From NCBI GenBank assembly GCA_963565915.1, contig OY751486.1, forward strand, positions 3,906,001-3,970,000: a DNA stretch of 64,000 bases, read 5' to 3'. A model generated the notes under the pieces. The model did not search any database. It saw nothing but the letters and a program-made list of their open reading frames with translations, and had not been told where the DNA came from. This DNA comes from Entoloma clypeatum (lineage: Eukaryota > Basidiomycota > Agaricomycetes > Agaricales > Entolomataceae). A program made the position numbers and the translations under genes. Numbering within the stretch: the stretch's first letter is position 1; every line of letters starts with the position of its first letter. This document shows positions 47,549 through 59,088 of the stretch, one piece after another.

Positions 47549-49996
47549 GGTGGGGGGATACTGAGGGAAGAGGATAGCCATGAAAATGGAGGGGAGTATT
47601 TGAAGGATCCCGTGGTGGAGCAAGTCGTGGTTTGGAAGCAATGGGCTGGCCACTTACGGCAGCATCAACAAACACACAGCTCCCTTGCTAGCACGTGCTC
47701 TCAACGATCGATTCCAATTCCTATCGCTCACTGATCTATCTCCATTCAGCCCTCCATTCTCATTGCTCTTCTCCCTCCGCCGCCCAGCCTGGCCAGGATG
47801 ATTCAGAAAACAAATTTGAGATCTAAATGTTGTCTCGCGCTGCATTATTATTATTCTCCGTCCGGAAAATCGGATGGCTTGTTCTATTTTCTCATGTCCT
47901 GATGCAAACACCCCCCTAATTTCGATCAGCCAATCAACTTTCGAGGGTGAGCAAGAAGCGTGTTTTCAACTATACCATGCACTGTGCACTCCCCCAAAGA
48001 TTCTCTCACATCATGTCTTCCATATCCACTTCACGGCGAGGTCCCTTCATTTTTTTTGGCGAGTAATTCATATTTTTTTCACAGACGGAGCTCAAAAAAG
48101 GACGAATGGCGTTTTTTTTTGTGTTATCCAGATTCGTACCTCCTCCGAGTTTGGCCTTGATTTATATCAGAGTCATAGCTCAAAGCTCAATGGTTCTGCT
48201 TACCCCTCCTGGGCTTCAGCACTTTTTAATACCGCCTCTATGGTTGTGCGGGCTCCTGGACCGCCCAGTTTCTATAACACGTTCTATAAACCTATAAGTA
48301 CCTGGGACTCATCCGTGGGGACTCATCGGACGCTATCATGACAACGGAAGACTCCGGCCTACCGTGCGAGACTGAAGCTATGTACCGTCAACTCGGGCCT
48401 TTCGGAACTGGCGATAATGAATCTCTGGATTCGGGGGTCCTCCTCCATCCATCCATCCTGAGGAAGCTAGAATATTCGGAGCCTCAATGTTCGAATATGG
48501 ATTTATCGTACGGCACCCTACTATCTGAGCCGCTGTCCGAATCATACCTCTGCTGTGCTATCGTGCTGCGGCTTGGTCAGAGCCTTGGCATCCAGACTAG
48601 GAACTAGTGCCTTACACCGCAGTCTGATCCGATGAAGAGGAGCACCAGACTTGTGGCGCACATCGAGCATCCTCTACAGATTTTCTGTGGGCAACACAAC
48701 GGGGCTGGCGCCCGGGCTGTAATGATATAGATCTTTCTTGGACCCTTCATCCGTTTTTCGACGGAGAGGGTAATTGTCTTAATAAATTTCCGCCATGGCA
48801 AGTGCCCCATGAATTAACTCCTTTCGCTCCTGTCCTCAAACTCGGGTTCAAGTCGATATTTGGTACTCTCAGGCTTCAAGAAGGCTTTGTGTCTGTTGTT
48901 CACACATGGGATATTTATATCCTGTGGGCAACCAACCTCGACCGCGCCGGCGCTCCTAAACGAACGCTCCCAAGCAATACCGCGTGAGAGCAGTGTCCGC
49001 TCATGCGGAACTTAAGAGTTGCTTTGTGGCGGGGCGCCGTCGTCTGTTATGGGGCGGTAAAGATAGTAAATGGGTACCGCAGCTTTCCGTATGCGGCACT
49101 CCATCACCGTGTTTCCGGCTCAAGTGACTCTGAGGACTGACTATTTTAGGTGAAAGGGGCTTTCTTTTCTTTGTTCGACCGACAGCTTGCAAATGTGCAA
49201 CAGTAGATCGATTGTATGTTTTCAAGGTTCGAAGGGCTATGGAAGAATTGCGGCGCAACAGAGAGCGCCAAGGACTCCAGTGAATCTCTGCCAGCCAATT
49301 CTCAGCACTCACCCCTGGCCAGAAATGCTGATTTGGAGCTGTGGCGCCTCTTACTTCACGGTCCCGACGTCGATCCGAATCCTTGTGGATCCAAAGATGC
49401 GACTATCTGGGCCGTCCTTGCCTTGGCGAATTAGCGGCACCGTTCAGCCATAATGAACTCGACTGAGGCGGTGGCTGCTCCTTACTGAAGAGAAAAATAA
49501 CTTTTAAAACTTGCACACACAGCATTTTCGTCACCGTATTACTTGTCTGTGCGGGCCACCCACAGGTCACGTTAATTTATTATTTTTGCAAAGGGGTCCT
49601 CAGCGTTTCATGTACGAAGTCCGAGTCATGCATGTTGGCGGCCTTTGTCCCGCAGTAGTCGCGACATTTTGGTATTTTTGTTCCTAAGCAGAGATGTTCT
49701 TCTCTACTATTGGCCGAATATAACCCGACCCGGTCTTCGCAGTGTGACGAATTGTTCTCCTGGCAGAACTCGGAGTCATTTCCACATTGAACGCTCTCAA
49801 AACGCTCTGGTGCACAAAGCATGCATAGTGCGACTCGGAGTTTGCCGGAGCACTGGTGTTGTTTGGTGAAGCAGCATCGTTCATTCACGCCGCACGCGTC
49901 GACCAGTACCAGACGACACACGCGCTGAATCGGAGAAGTCTCGCATAACCTCCACCTATTGAAACTCCATTCCATAATCGGTACTAGCTGCCTACC
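47549..49996. other. 2.4-kb gene-poor region
   Basis: The left part carries T-rich tracts (about 48049-48056 and 48112-48119). Frames at 48338-48607 plus ('MTTEDSGLPCETEAMYRQLG'), 49187-49453 plus and 49580-50011 minus lack motifs or family resemblance. The right end is the promoter of MTG1. No RNA gene could be recognised. Confidence 0.45.
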
Positions 49997-51684
49997 ATGG
50001 CTCTCAAACAACTGCTGATGCCAGCCCTCCCGGTTCCCCCTTCATGGTTTCCGGGGCATATGATGAAGTTTACGCGTACGCTACCAGCGTTGCTTACCCG
50101 GACGGACGTCGTTTTAGAGATCAGGGATTCGAGGTTACCGCTGACGAGCATTAACCGGAGACTTGAAGGTGTGTAACAACATCAATGCATTTGTTGGACT
50201 ACGCACATTTCTACTGGGTGTGAACGCGGGGGAAACGGCACTCTTGTTTTCTCGACTTTTTTTGGATGATATGTCAATCTTATTGAATCACCGTAGGAGC
50301 GTTGCAAAAATGGAGATGCGAACGGGGTTGGGATCCGATGGATCCGACGCGGCGCCTCGTAGATGCAGGAGCTTGTGAACACATTGTTGTGTTGAACAAG
50401 CGGGACCTCGTCCCAGAATGGGGTATGGACGTAAGCCTGGGTTATTCATCATGGTGAAGGAAGCGTCTTATACTTTCATTAGCCCTTTCGCCGTGCCATG
50501 GCCAAGAAATTCCTTGGTCAACAGGTTCTTTTTGCTTCATGGCAGCGGCCACGAGACATCAGAAACCTAAGCGAGTTGTTAGTAAGTAGGTTACTTGAGA
50601 CTACTATCGAGAGAGCTACAATTTTTCTTCTTTTTATTGACACCTTCCTATCCCAGATATAGCCAAGCAACATCCACATGCGCTGGAGCTTAACGTCCTC
50701 GTCATCGGAATGCCAAACGTCGGCAAATCAACATTGCTCAATGCCCTGCGCAATATTGGTATCAAAGGACGTACGTCTTGGAATTAAAGCATAAGCCTAT
50801 CGATGCTATACCAAGTCCTCCGTTCGACAGGTACACCCAAAGCCTTCCAGACATCCGCACAGCCCGGGCTTACTCAGGCACTATCCACACGGCTCAAGCT
50901 CTCATTGGACCCGCTCGTCTATGCTTTCGATACACCCGGTGTCATGTTGCCTTTCCTGGGACGCGGCGTGGAAGGCGCCGAGCGAGGGGTCAAACTGGCA
51001 CTAATCGGTACGTAACATGCGTCTCAGCCAACCTTGGTCCTTTCAGGCTGACGTTTGGATTCCACGCGCTGCAGCGGGAATTAAGGAAGGTCTGTATGAT
51101 GTAGAGTCTCTAGCAGCGTATTCATTATACAGACTGAATGTTCTCAATCCTATTGGTAAGTGACATTGCTTGTTTGGTCTTATAAGCTCGCTAATACAGC
51201 TGTAAACATGATTGCAGCTCCAGCTTATCTCAAGCTGCTCCCGGAAGGTTCGGAGCCCACAGGCGACTTGGATGATTTCTTGCAACGGCTTGCACAACGC
51301 ATGGGGATGATAAAACGGGGCCAAGAGCTTGATATTGAGAGAGCTGCCGTGTACTTTATCAGATGGTGGCGTCAAGAAGGTGGACTCCTCGCAGCATCCT
51401 CGGCTCTCAAGTTTGGCCACCACTGTGGGCTAGGTATCAATTACCCAATGACTCAGGGATGGGGTTTCGATTTTGAATGGCAGGTGGTGCCTGGCGATAT
51501 ACCAATTGGTGACGAACGACGCGTTCAGTTCGTACAAGAGAAAATGGAGGCCTGCATCGATGAGTATCTTGCAAGGATGAAGAGGGAGGACACCGAGGAA
51601 AACAACTTGAGCGACACGCAGATCAAGAAGCAGCAGGTTCTGCAGGAGAAGATGAGGCGAAAACAGAAACATCTGAAACGATGA
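49997..51684 (+). CDS. MTG1: Mitochondrial GTPase 1 (circularly permuted, ribosome-associated)
   Basis: About six exons from ATG 49997 ('MALKQLLMPALPVPPSWFPG' with HMMKFTRTLP). The GTPase motifs occur in permuted order, as in the YlqF/MTG1 family: G4 'ACEHIVVLNKRDLVPEWGM' first, then the P-loop G1 'LVIGMPNVGKSTLLNALRNI', a G2-like region 'SAQPGLTQALSTRL', and G3 'VYAFDTPGVMLP'. The C-terminal part reads 'AAYSLYRLNVLNP', 'DLDDFLQRLAQRMGMIKRGQ', and 'IERAAVYFIRWWRQ', ending in a Lys-rich coil 'QVLQEKMRRKQKHLKR'. MTG1 binds the large mitochondrial ribosomal subunit late in its assembly. The first intron (about 50170-50305) is longer than the others. The gene is followed convergently by RPB11. 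Confidence 0.9.
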
Positions 51685-51932
51685 TTTGATTTGTGTTCAG
51701 TGTGCAGACCGAGTACTTCCCGCTATTGTCTATTCTATAAGGTCCATGTAATTTTCAGTTGTAACGAGGAAAAATCAGCCCATGGTCTGGAAAAAAACAA
51801 GTGTTTCTTACTCAGCTATACATCCACCAAACGCTTGTTTGAGCTGATTCAACTTGAGGCAGACAGGGGGAGGAAATTACCGCATAGAATATTACAATGT
51901 ACATACAATAATACCACATTATTTCACGTTCA

Positions 51933-52513
51933 TCAGAAGTCAAGGTAATCTCTTCCTGAGGTCCATACGCCACCAGCACCCATCCCTGATCCGCCATATG
52001 GATCGTCGGCATTCATGCCGGAGCCAACACCCCCGACCGCACCTTCAACGTCCTTGAACGAGAATTCACGCTTGAACTTTGTCTCCAAAGCTGAAAGGGT
52101 GCCAATCAGTTTTGTGCACGCCTGTTCCAACAGCTCCTGTGGGGTAATCGTCCCGTCCGTTTGTATTTTGATCACGAAGTACGGATGGAGCGGATGCGGG
52201 ACCTTATACCCCGCGAAGAGGATTTGTGGCATTGAGAGCAATTGGCTGAGAGTAAGGGTAAGCAGAGAGCCAGACGAAGATCAGGCAGAGGAGATAAACG
52301 GAAAGGAAAGAGCAACTTACGCACGCAACATGTTGCCGAGAGTATGATCTTGTTTGACAATCTTAATGGTCGCCGCATTGGGGATTTTGGTGTCTTCAAT
52401 GACTTCGACACTGGTCGTTATTCCTCAGGTGCTGTCCGTGGTTCTAGAGAAGTGACGCACGGCTTCTCGCCATCATCAAGAACGAAGAGTTCGAAACGGT
52501 TGGGTGCGTTCAT
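51933..52513 (-). CDS. RPB11: RNA polymerase II subunit RPB11
   Basis: Exons 52461-52513, 52321-52410 and 51933-52245, phases consistent, give 151 aa. It starts 'MNAPNRFELFVLDDGEKPVE', has 'IPNAATIKIVKQDHTLGNML' and 'RAQLLSMPQILFAGYKVPHP', then 'LHPYFVIKIQTDGTITPQEL' and a helix ending 'ETKFKREFSFKDVEG'. This is the alpha-like dimerisation subunit that pairs with RPB3 at the start of Pol II assembly. Yeast Rpb11 is 120 aa; here a Gly/Asp/Tyr-rich tail ('GGVGSGMNADDPYGGSGMGA') adds about 30 residues. Confidence 0.93.
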
Positions 52514-53042
52514 TGCGACTTGGGGTATTACTCGGATGACAGTAAAAACACAGTTGCCCGCCGTGTTCTCTGCAAAGTGGCCGTTAGTGTTGGAAGAAAA
52601 TTGCGGATGGAAGGGATTCAGCAGAATTTTGCGATCATTCGACGCGTTGAAGTCACCGACAATAAATATTGGCATAAAGCCCATCATATAAACCGAAATG
52701 ACAAGCGATACTCACAATCAGCGGTTGGTGCGAGTTACATAGAAGTTGAACGTGAGTTCGACGACTTATTAGATGTTTGTCATTGTTTTGAAAACGACAA
52801 CAACTCTCGCAACGTGTGTGTGAGGTCGTCATTGCAGCCTATCAAGTCGACACCTCCTCAAGGTTAGTCCTTCCCTGTTATGGCCACATATCTTGTCCTC
52901 CACTATGCTATGCATCGATTCGGGACCGCAGTTGAAGCAAGAGAGTCAGGTTGTTGGCTGGATTGACATTGGTGGACTTGGATGGCGTTGATGCAATTCG
53001 AGAGATCGAGGCTTATCCATCATTCATTCCCCACAGAAAACA
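52514..53042. promoter_or_regulatory. Divergent region upstream of RPB11 and ribosomal protein uL15
   Basis: 529 bp between start codons. An AG (CCCCACAG) at about 53032-53039 directly before the uL15 start region suggests a 5'-UTR intron acceptor. An open frame at 52520-52867 (plus) is not supported. Confidence 0.4.
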
Positions 53043-53642
53043 ATGCCGACACGTCTGTCGAACACTCGCAAGCACCGCGGACACGTATCACATGGTCATG
53101 GACGTGTAGGAAAGCACCGCAAGCATCCCGGAGGTCGTGGTCTCGCTGGTGGTCAGCACCACCACCGGTGCGTCCGTCTCTGTATTGGACTTGGATATTG
53201 TCTTACCTGTGCTTTCGTATTCAAGAACCAACTTTGATAAGTACCATCCTGGTTACTTTGGTAAAGTTGGTATGCGCTACTTCCACCTGACGCGCAATCA
53301 GCACTGGCGCCCTATTATCAACGTGGATAAGTTGTGGAGTCTTGTCCCGGCTGCTGAGAAAGAAGGTCTCACGGAAGACTCTGAAATCGTTCCCGTCATC
53401 GACACATTGAGGCATGGGTATGGAAAGGTGTTGGGCAATGGATTGTGCGTTCACCCCTTGGCTACACTTGACATGTATTTCACCTCGTCGTCAGGCTTCC
53501 CAAACTCCCCTTCATCGTAAAAGCTCGTTTTGTGTCAGCAACAGCAGAGTACGTTGTTGTTTATGGGCCTAGAATTCACGTTGATATCTTGATCAGACGT
53601 AAAATCAAAGAGGCTGGCGGCGTCGTTTCGCTGATTGCATGA
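53043..53642 (+). CDS. RPL28: 60S ribosomal protein uL15 (L28 / L27a)
   Basis: Exons 53043-53167, 53226-53444, 53495-53548 and 53597-53642 give 147 aa, as expected for this family. The start '[20 protein letters not shown]' and '[20 protein letters not shown]' form the basic RNA-binding extension. '[20 protein letters not shown]' and '[17 protein letters not shown]' follow, and the end is '[14 protein letters not shown]'. Component of the large cytosolic ribosomal subunit. The uniform short introns and an AG directly upstream of the ATG are typical of fungal ribosomal-protein genes. Confidence 0.95.
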
Positions 53643-53823
53643 GCCTGCATCTTATCTTTTCACGTTTTGTATGACCCATGCTATGTATGAGTATGCCATG
53701 CGATTGAGAGAACATTGCAAGCGATTTGTTATTTGTCTCCGTGTTAGTCAGCCGAATTCCGATGAGTGTGGTCACCTCTCTCAGACAGGGACCCACCTTA
53801 TTCCCTCCATCTTCCCCACCACC

Positions 53824-55854
53824 ATGAGCTCTGTCCCGTGGTGTAAGCAATCTTCTTGGAAATTGTCTAGGCGTCGATAACAATGCTTCCATAGATCGTT
53901 CTCAATGGACTCGCAGAAGGCCACTCCAACAGACCCCTTACTTGGCCAGACCAGACACCAACATCGCACGGGTTGCGACTGCTATGCATAATCAAGCCCA
54001 TCCTCCCGCAGACGCACCAAACCAAGGCAAAGACAAGAAACCGCATGATCCTCTCTTCGGACCAAACATTGGCGTAGTCAGCAGCGGGCCTGCGTGGACT
54101 GCCGCTACAGAGAAGAAAGTATTGACCGACGAATTGACGCCTGAGATCGTCACTGGTTGGATGGAAAAGAGCAAGGATGTCAGTCATTTTCTCTCATTAA
54201 AGCTATTGATGAATGACAACATGAGTTGATCCCAGGTGTCCCAACCAACAACAACCCTCCAAGCACTTGTAAATCTCAAGCGCCCAACTATCCGACTCTC
54301 CCCGCTGTCATCTGATGAACCAACACCTACTGCAACTGATGCCCATCATCATCACCATGGTCTTGAATTTGAATACGACTGCGACGCTCCGAAGTGCGGG
54401 ATCTACGTCCATGTTTACCTCCCGAAGGACCATCCGGACGCACCTGCGTCAGCCGCTTCATCAGGTTATTCCAAACTCCTGGTTTTTGAAAGCGTTGTCC
54501 CAGGTGGATTTGGCAAACTCCTGACGCTTGAGGAGGGGGCTATCCTCGAGCTCGGCCGGTTCGAGCGCATTCCCTCTGACTCTAGCTCTACCACTGTAAA
54601 CCCGACGCCCAATGTTGCGACTTCCCCGGGTGAACATTTGGAAACCTCACTCGCAGGGGATGCAGTAACTTCCGTGAATCCCGCTAATACGGATGCGACA
54701 GCTGCCCGAGGTAACCGACGTCGCCTCAGCCACTTCCCGTTCCGACGCCGCTCCACAAGCCGGAGTGTGGCTGGCCCGGCGCTTGCCCTTGTAGATGCGG
54801 AACCTCCGACACCAGCAATCGCTGAGGCTACCAAGGGCAAAGAAGAATCGACTGATGGCATCAAGGTAACAATCAGGCTGACGGCGTTGGATGAACAGGG
54901 CACGGAGTTGGCATCACCGAACGAACAGATCACGTACTTGGATGTTGTCCGATTCGGTATCCAGACCCATACGCGTCACGAAGAAGACACTCGGCCCTGG
55001 GTAGTCAAGGTCGTCAAGCGAGAGGCTACCGTAGGTTTTTACCAACTCGCGCATTTGAATGGCAGGCTTAGAGGCGTGGATAGATTGGGCCGCATACGTT
55101 CCACCTACACGAAATTTATGGTCTAACGTCATCACCCACCACCCATACCCACGCACCTACTGCGCTTCTTCCGTCCTCGTCCGGGCCAGATGCGCATACA
55201 TACCCTCCTCCTGCCACGCCTCTATTTGAATCAGCAGAAGGAAATGATGAGGACCCGTTGTCAGAATGCTTGTTATGTCTTTCGAGTCCTCGTGAGGTTG
55301 TCCTCCTCCCTTGCCGACATCTCGTCGCATGTAAAGATTGCGCCTTGAACATGGTTGAATTTGGCGCCGGCGGAAACATTACGCATGCGGAAGAACCAGT
55401 CCTTGGCGCTGCAGGAGATGCAGCGCCGGCCGATGCAGCCGCCAATGATGGTCCTGGTCTCGTGACTCCCGCGACCCCCGTCACACCTGCCGCCGCCCGT
55501 AGGAAACGGCGGGCCAAAGGTTGGTTCTGCCCTGTTTGTCGTCAGCGTACGTATTTTTTTTGTGCTTGTTTCCCTCGTTTGATAAAAAAACATGTTTACC
55601 TTATAGCTTATACGTCACTACTGCGGATTACAACAACACCTCCTGTGCCGACACCTGCCCCTGCAGAGGAAGACAACAAGGAAGAGTTTGCCGATGAAGC
55701 ACTTCCGGATAATGACTCAAATGAAGCCACAAGGAGCTCCGGACTACTCCCCGGCAACTTGACCTCGTCATTCTTGAGAGGCCTGAGTTTGAGTACCAGA
55801 AGCCCTGCGCCGGATGTAGAGAGCCAGGTTGCGAATCCCCGCACCGGGACCTAG
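53824..55854 (+). CDS. RING E3 ubiquitin ligase, mahogunin (MGRN1/LOG2)-like
   Basis: Exon 1 is only 19 nt (53824-53842, 'MSSVPW'), exon 2 starts 53895, and others follow to 55854. The N-terminal half holds the substrate-binding-type region ('DCDAPKCGIYVHVYLPKDHP', 'FGKLLTLEEGAILELGRFER') and the diagnostic 'ATIGPHTFHLHEIYGL' reached by splicing 54... to ~55092. This corresponds to the LQEIYG segment of MGRN1/LOG2 proteins. The RING follows: 'CLLCLSSPREVVLLPCRHLV' and ACKDC, then after an unusually long ~60-residue Ala/Pro insertion the last pair 'GWFCPVCRQPYTSLLRI'. The C-terminus is acidic/Ser-rich. Such ligases modify membrane or endosomal proteins, but the target here is unknown. If the intron at ~55030-55092 is not removed, a stop after 'STYTKFMV' (55126) would truncate the protein. 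Confidence 0.82.
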
Positions 55855-56068
55855 GGACGTTATATTCACTTCCGACAGCGGTATGTGTTCAGGAATCTTT
55901 GTACGACCATTGAATTTCCCTTGTCATGATTGTTTTGCAATGGATTTGCTACATTACTTACTTTCGACGTTACCCTTTTGCTATTGGGACCCCCATATTA
56001 TTTATTTCACAGGAAGAACTGGTATACACATTTTTATAGTAGTTGAGCACCGCGATTCTCTGTCATGA
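55855..56068. other. Short convergent 3' flank
   Basis: AT-rich 214-bp spacer between the RING ligase and the first DUF202 gene. No feature seen. Confidence 0.4.
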
Positions 56069-56780
56069 TTACTCTACCTTCTCTATGCCCACGAGTATGA
56101 TTGAGAAGGAAGCAAGCAGCAATACGCCAAGGCAGGAGGCTATAGACAGTAATGTCGCTCTTCCGATAGGGAAGTGACCTTTCAGGAGTGCGGCCTGAAC
56201 GGAGAAAAACCTCACGCCGCCTATGAGAGTGTCAGGGAATTAGTCAACATCTCAACTGCATTGGAAGGGCACCTTTGACTTGCCTATCGAGAGAACAATA
56301 AGCCCCAAAAAAACAGTGGCGATGCCGAGCGAATATGCATAACCTGTGGCGGCTAAGAATTGCGCCAGGGCTGTATGTCGTCATCGTTAGACGGAACGAG
56401 AAGTTGTCCCCCTGGAGACAGTTGCACTGACCGACTCCCGCAAGGGCTATCACCAGGCTCGTACGGAGGTATGCGAGGAATGTACGCTCTAGCGCGAGGT
56501 GGTCTCGAGCTACGGTGCCCGTGTTTTGTAGTAATAGAGGATCGTCGTGATGATCGTATTGCCTTGAACGGGCGGGTGAACGGGCGGGGGATATCGAGCG
56601 AGTTCTGGGTCTGCTCGAGCTCGGCTCTGGACCTGGCTCGTCCGAGTCAGGACCTGCAGCAATTGATGATCATTAGGTCATGTCGCCGACTTGAGGCTTA
56701 CCTTCTGGAGTGGTCTGTTGTGGCTTGAGTTGGGCCAGCGTGAGGGGGGTCGTTTCGGTGGCTGGTGGTGGTGAGCTCAT
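56069..56780 (-). CDS. DUF202 (YidH-like) small membrane protein, copy A
   Basis: About five exons. Start 'MSSPPPATETTPLTLAQLKP' at 56780, a Ser/Arg-rich linker ('SSSRPRTRSISPARSPARSR'), then the DUF202 signature 'HLALERTFLAYLRTSLVIAL' as the first membrane segment. A second segment 'YAYSLGIATVFLGLIVLSI' follows, and after 'RRFFSVQAALLKGHFPIGRA' a third segment 'LLSIASCLGVLLLASFSIIL' ends the protein (VGIEKVE, stop at 56069). Fungal DUF202 proteins are vacuolar or plasma-membrane proteins, some related to the VTC polyphosphate machinery. A role cannot be fixed here. Copy B lies 268 bp upstream on the same strand with the same plan, pointing to a tandem duplication. Confidence 0.78.
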
Positions 56781-57047
56781 TTCGAGGGGACCGTCTGTAG
56801 TTTGGTGAGGCGCTGTCTGTCCATGGATAACAAAACAGAAATTATTAAGTTAGTGTCGTAAAGAATCTCGATCAGTTGATCGAGCCCTATTGCGCGACTT
56901 GGCGGTCAAAAGACGCCATCTCATCACGTGGGCTCGCGGCGATGATGAACAAGCGAGTTGGCAGATATCTACATGTTCGTATCGCTGATCAAGTTTGTGC
57001 GTTTTGAGGCCTCGAGGTACGAGAATGTAAGATGAATGTGCATGGGT

Positions 57048-57772
57048 TTACGGTAGGGTAATAATAAAGTCCTGGACGGAATCTGCAGAAACCTCAGTTG
57101 TCCATCCCCGTTGCCTGAAAGCATTGCCCACACCGACGATGCTGAACGATGCCACAATGAACGTCCCCAGTGAAACGGCTATAACGGTGACTGCTAATTC
57201 TCCCGCAGGGAAGAGTCCTTTCGCAAGGCCCCTGCGGACTGAGAAATACCGTGATGCACCTGTGTTGTTGAGTTGACAGCCCCTGTCCGTGAAGGCATCT
57301 CTCACCTATGAATAGAACCAGCGCAGCCAGTATGGCTGTGGCGCCGACGAGTGGACGCGCATACTGCGGAGTCATATCTCCGGGACTCGCGGTGTTTCCG
57401 ATGCTCTGAATCTGTGCAAGGACTACAAGAGGGAATGTTCGAGTGATATCGAAGGGGGGAAAAACGGCAGCGGTACCTGCTCCCACGAAAGCTATGGTAA
57501 GGCTGGTCTGCACGTATGCGAGAAACGTGCGGTCGAGGGCGAGGAGATCTCGAGCCGAACAATCGGATGTGCACGACGTATCATGGCTGCTCCCAGGGGG
57601 GTCACATTTGCCTGTGGGATTGCAAGAGATGGATCGTCAGTGCAGAGTACTAAGTTATCACGGTGCATGGCTTACCTGGCCGACGGCTTGGAGAAGGAGG
57701 GGCCATCTCGATGTCGCTGAACGAGGTCAGGGCCACAGACAGTTGTCCAGAGGGGGTCATTGTTGGGGTCAT
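57048..57772 (-). CDS. DUF202 (YidH-like) small membrane protein, copy B
   Basis: Start at 57772 ('MTPTMTPSGQLSVALTSFSD') or at the second ATG 57760. The N-terminal region 'SPSRRPGKCDPPGSS' with four nearby cysteines is unlike copy A. The DUF202 core reads 'DLLALDRTFLAYVQTSLTIA' and FVGAG, then 'LVGATAILAALVLFIG', 'SRYFSVRRGLAKGLFPAGEL', and 'VIAVSLGTFIVASFSIVGVG' with a longer, non-conserved C-terminal tail ending VQDFIITLP at 57048. Three predicted membrane helices. The pair has clearly diverged (ALERTFLAYLRTS versus ALDRTFLAYVQTS), so both copies may be in use rather than one being a recent duplicate. Confidence 0.76.
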
Positions 57773-57963
57773 GTTGGGTCACAGAGGATCATCAGGGGAT
57801 TGATCGATGAGCCAGGGAAGGACATTTTATACATCGCGAGTTGAATCTGTCAGGTGCCCAGAGTAGAGTGTTCGGCTCTAAACGAGTTCAGATCACAAGA
57901 ATTCTTATTTAAGCCCCGCGATCTCGGCTGACAGCGATACAGAGATTGCATGGTCCGCTGCCT

Positions 57964-59061
57964 CTATGCTCGTAAGCCGTGAATCAGACCTTGGACCAAA
58001 CTCTTGTTTAGTGCATCCTCATCAAAGCTTACCCTGTCCCTTTGCCAATCCAACCACCCCTCCGCTCTTGCGCCCTCCTGCTCCTGATCGATCAGGCCCA
58101 CAGAAACGTCGATCACGTTTGGCCTCTCTTCTCCCCACCAGAACACAGTGGCACCACAGGTTCCGCAAAATTCGCGTGACCTTCCCGGACTGGATTTGTA
58201 CTGCTTGATACCCTTGGGACGGAAATTCGGGTCTCTCAGGTTGAGTTCGAGGGGAGATCCAGAGGAGATATCAAAGATATTAGCTCTCGGGATGAAAGCC
58301 CAACTTTGGATGTCGAAACCGCTTGTGAGCCTGCACGTCTTGCAGCTGCAGTGTGCCGCGAGATATTTGGTTGGTTTCTCACCGCCAACTGGGCGCAACC
58401 ACCATTTTTCGTCGTCTGGGTTTTGGATCTTTGAAGAAGGGGTAGTTGCGTAGGGAAAAAGGGCGTCTGCATATGGGGAGGACGGAAGAGCGGAGACGGA
58501 AGAGGGACGAGTAATCTCGAGAGATACTGCTCCGCAGCGGCAAAATGCCTTGAGGCGATCACGCGATACAGCTGCTGTAAGTTTCTCTTCGTCCCTCCAT
58601 CCGAGAGGGAGGGTGACGTCGTCGATCGTTGTTTTATACCTCGGCAATTCAACTGCATTGACAACTTTGATGTTGTCAGCGATGCCGCCGTCCACAGTAT
58701 CGCCTATCCAGATGTGATAACCGGGCTGAGCTATACCTTCGGTCGTCTCCAAAGTTCCAGCGGCAGCACACCAGAGCTCCGGGGTATGACGCCGCCAGAG
58801 GAGGTGCGCTGAACAGTTGGGACAGAAATATCTGGATGAGGTGCCGGTGGCGCTGTATTCGCGGAGGGTGGAGAGATCTGCGGGTTCATTCGTGAGTGGG
58901 GAAAGGGGAGGCCCTTTGAAGGGAATGTCCCAGACGAAGAGTTGTCCCGTGGAGTGGCGACATGAGTTGCAATGGCAGAGATCGTTGGTGGTGGTGGGTA
59001 TGGAGAACGGGAGCTTGAACCTGTTCAGACCGCAGTGGCAGCTCGAGGAGATGATGGCCAT
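57964..59061 (-). CDS. Protein with two GFA (glutathione-dependent formaldehyde-activating / CENP-V) domains
   Basis: Intronless frame; the best start is ATG 59061 ('[20 protein letters not shown]'), giving 365 aa. The first domain has SSCHCG, '[16 protein letters not shown]' and '[13 protein letters not shown]'. The second has '[12 protein letters not shown]', '[20 protein letters not shown]', and '[15 protein letters not shown]'. Each repeat keeps the two sets of Cys ligands for zinc seen in the GFA fold. Family members include S-(hydroxymethyl)glutathione synthase and CENP-V, and most fungal members are uncharacterised. The start codon faces the SWI3 start codon only 27 bp away. No intron in a region where neighbours have many is notable. 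Confidence 0.85.
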   Translation of the reverse strand: MAIISSSCHCGLNRFKLPFSIPTTTNDLCHCNSCRHSTGQLFVWDIPFKGPPLSPLTNEPADLSTLREYSATGTSSRYFCPNCSAHLLWRRHTPELWCAAAGTLETTEGIAQPGYHIWIGDTVDGGIADNIKVVNAVELPRYKTTIDDVTLPLGWRDEEKLTAAVSRDRLKAFCRCGAVSLEITRPSSVSALPSSPYADALFPYATTPSSKIQNPDDEKWWLRPVGGEKPTKYLAAHCSCKTCRLTSGFDIQSWAFIPRANIFDISSGSPLELNLRDPNFRPKGIKQYKSSPGRSREFCGTCGATVFWWGEERPNVIDVSVGLIDQEQEGARAEGWLDWQRDRVSFDEDALNKSLVQGLIHGLRA

Positions 59062-59088
59062 GTCTTTGTTTGTTCTTGTTGTTTCAAC

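Noticed and set aside
54236..55126. Stand-alone 296-aa frame ending 'STYTKFMV'
   Set aside because: It is the upstream exon of the RING ligase plus a retained intron; splicing at about 55030/55092 gives the family motif 'HTFHLHEIYGL' and runs on into the RING.
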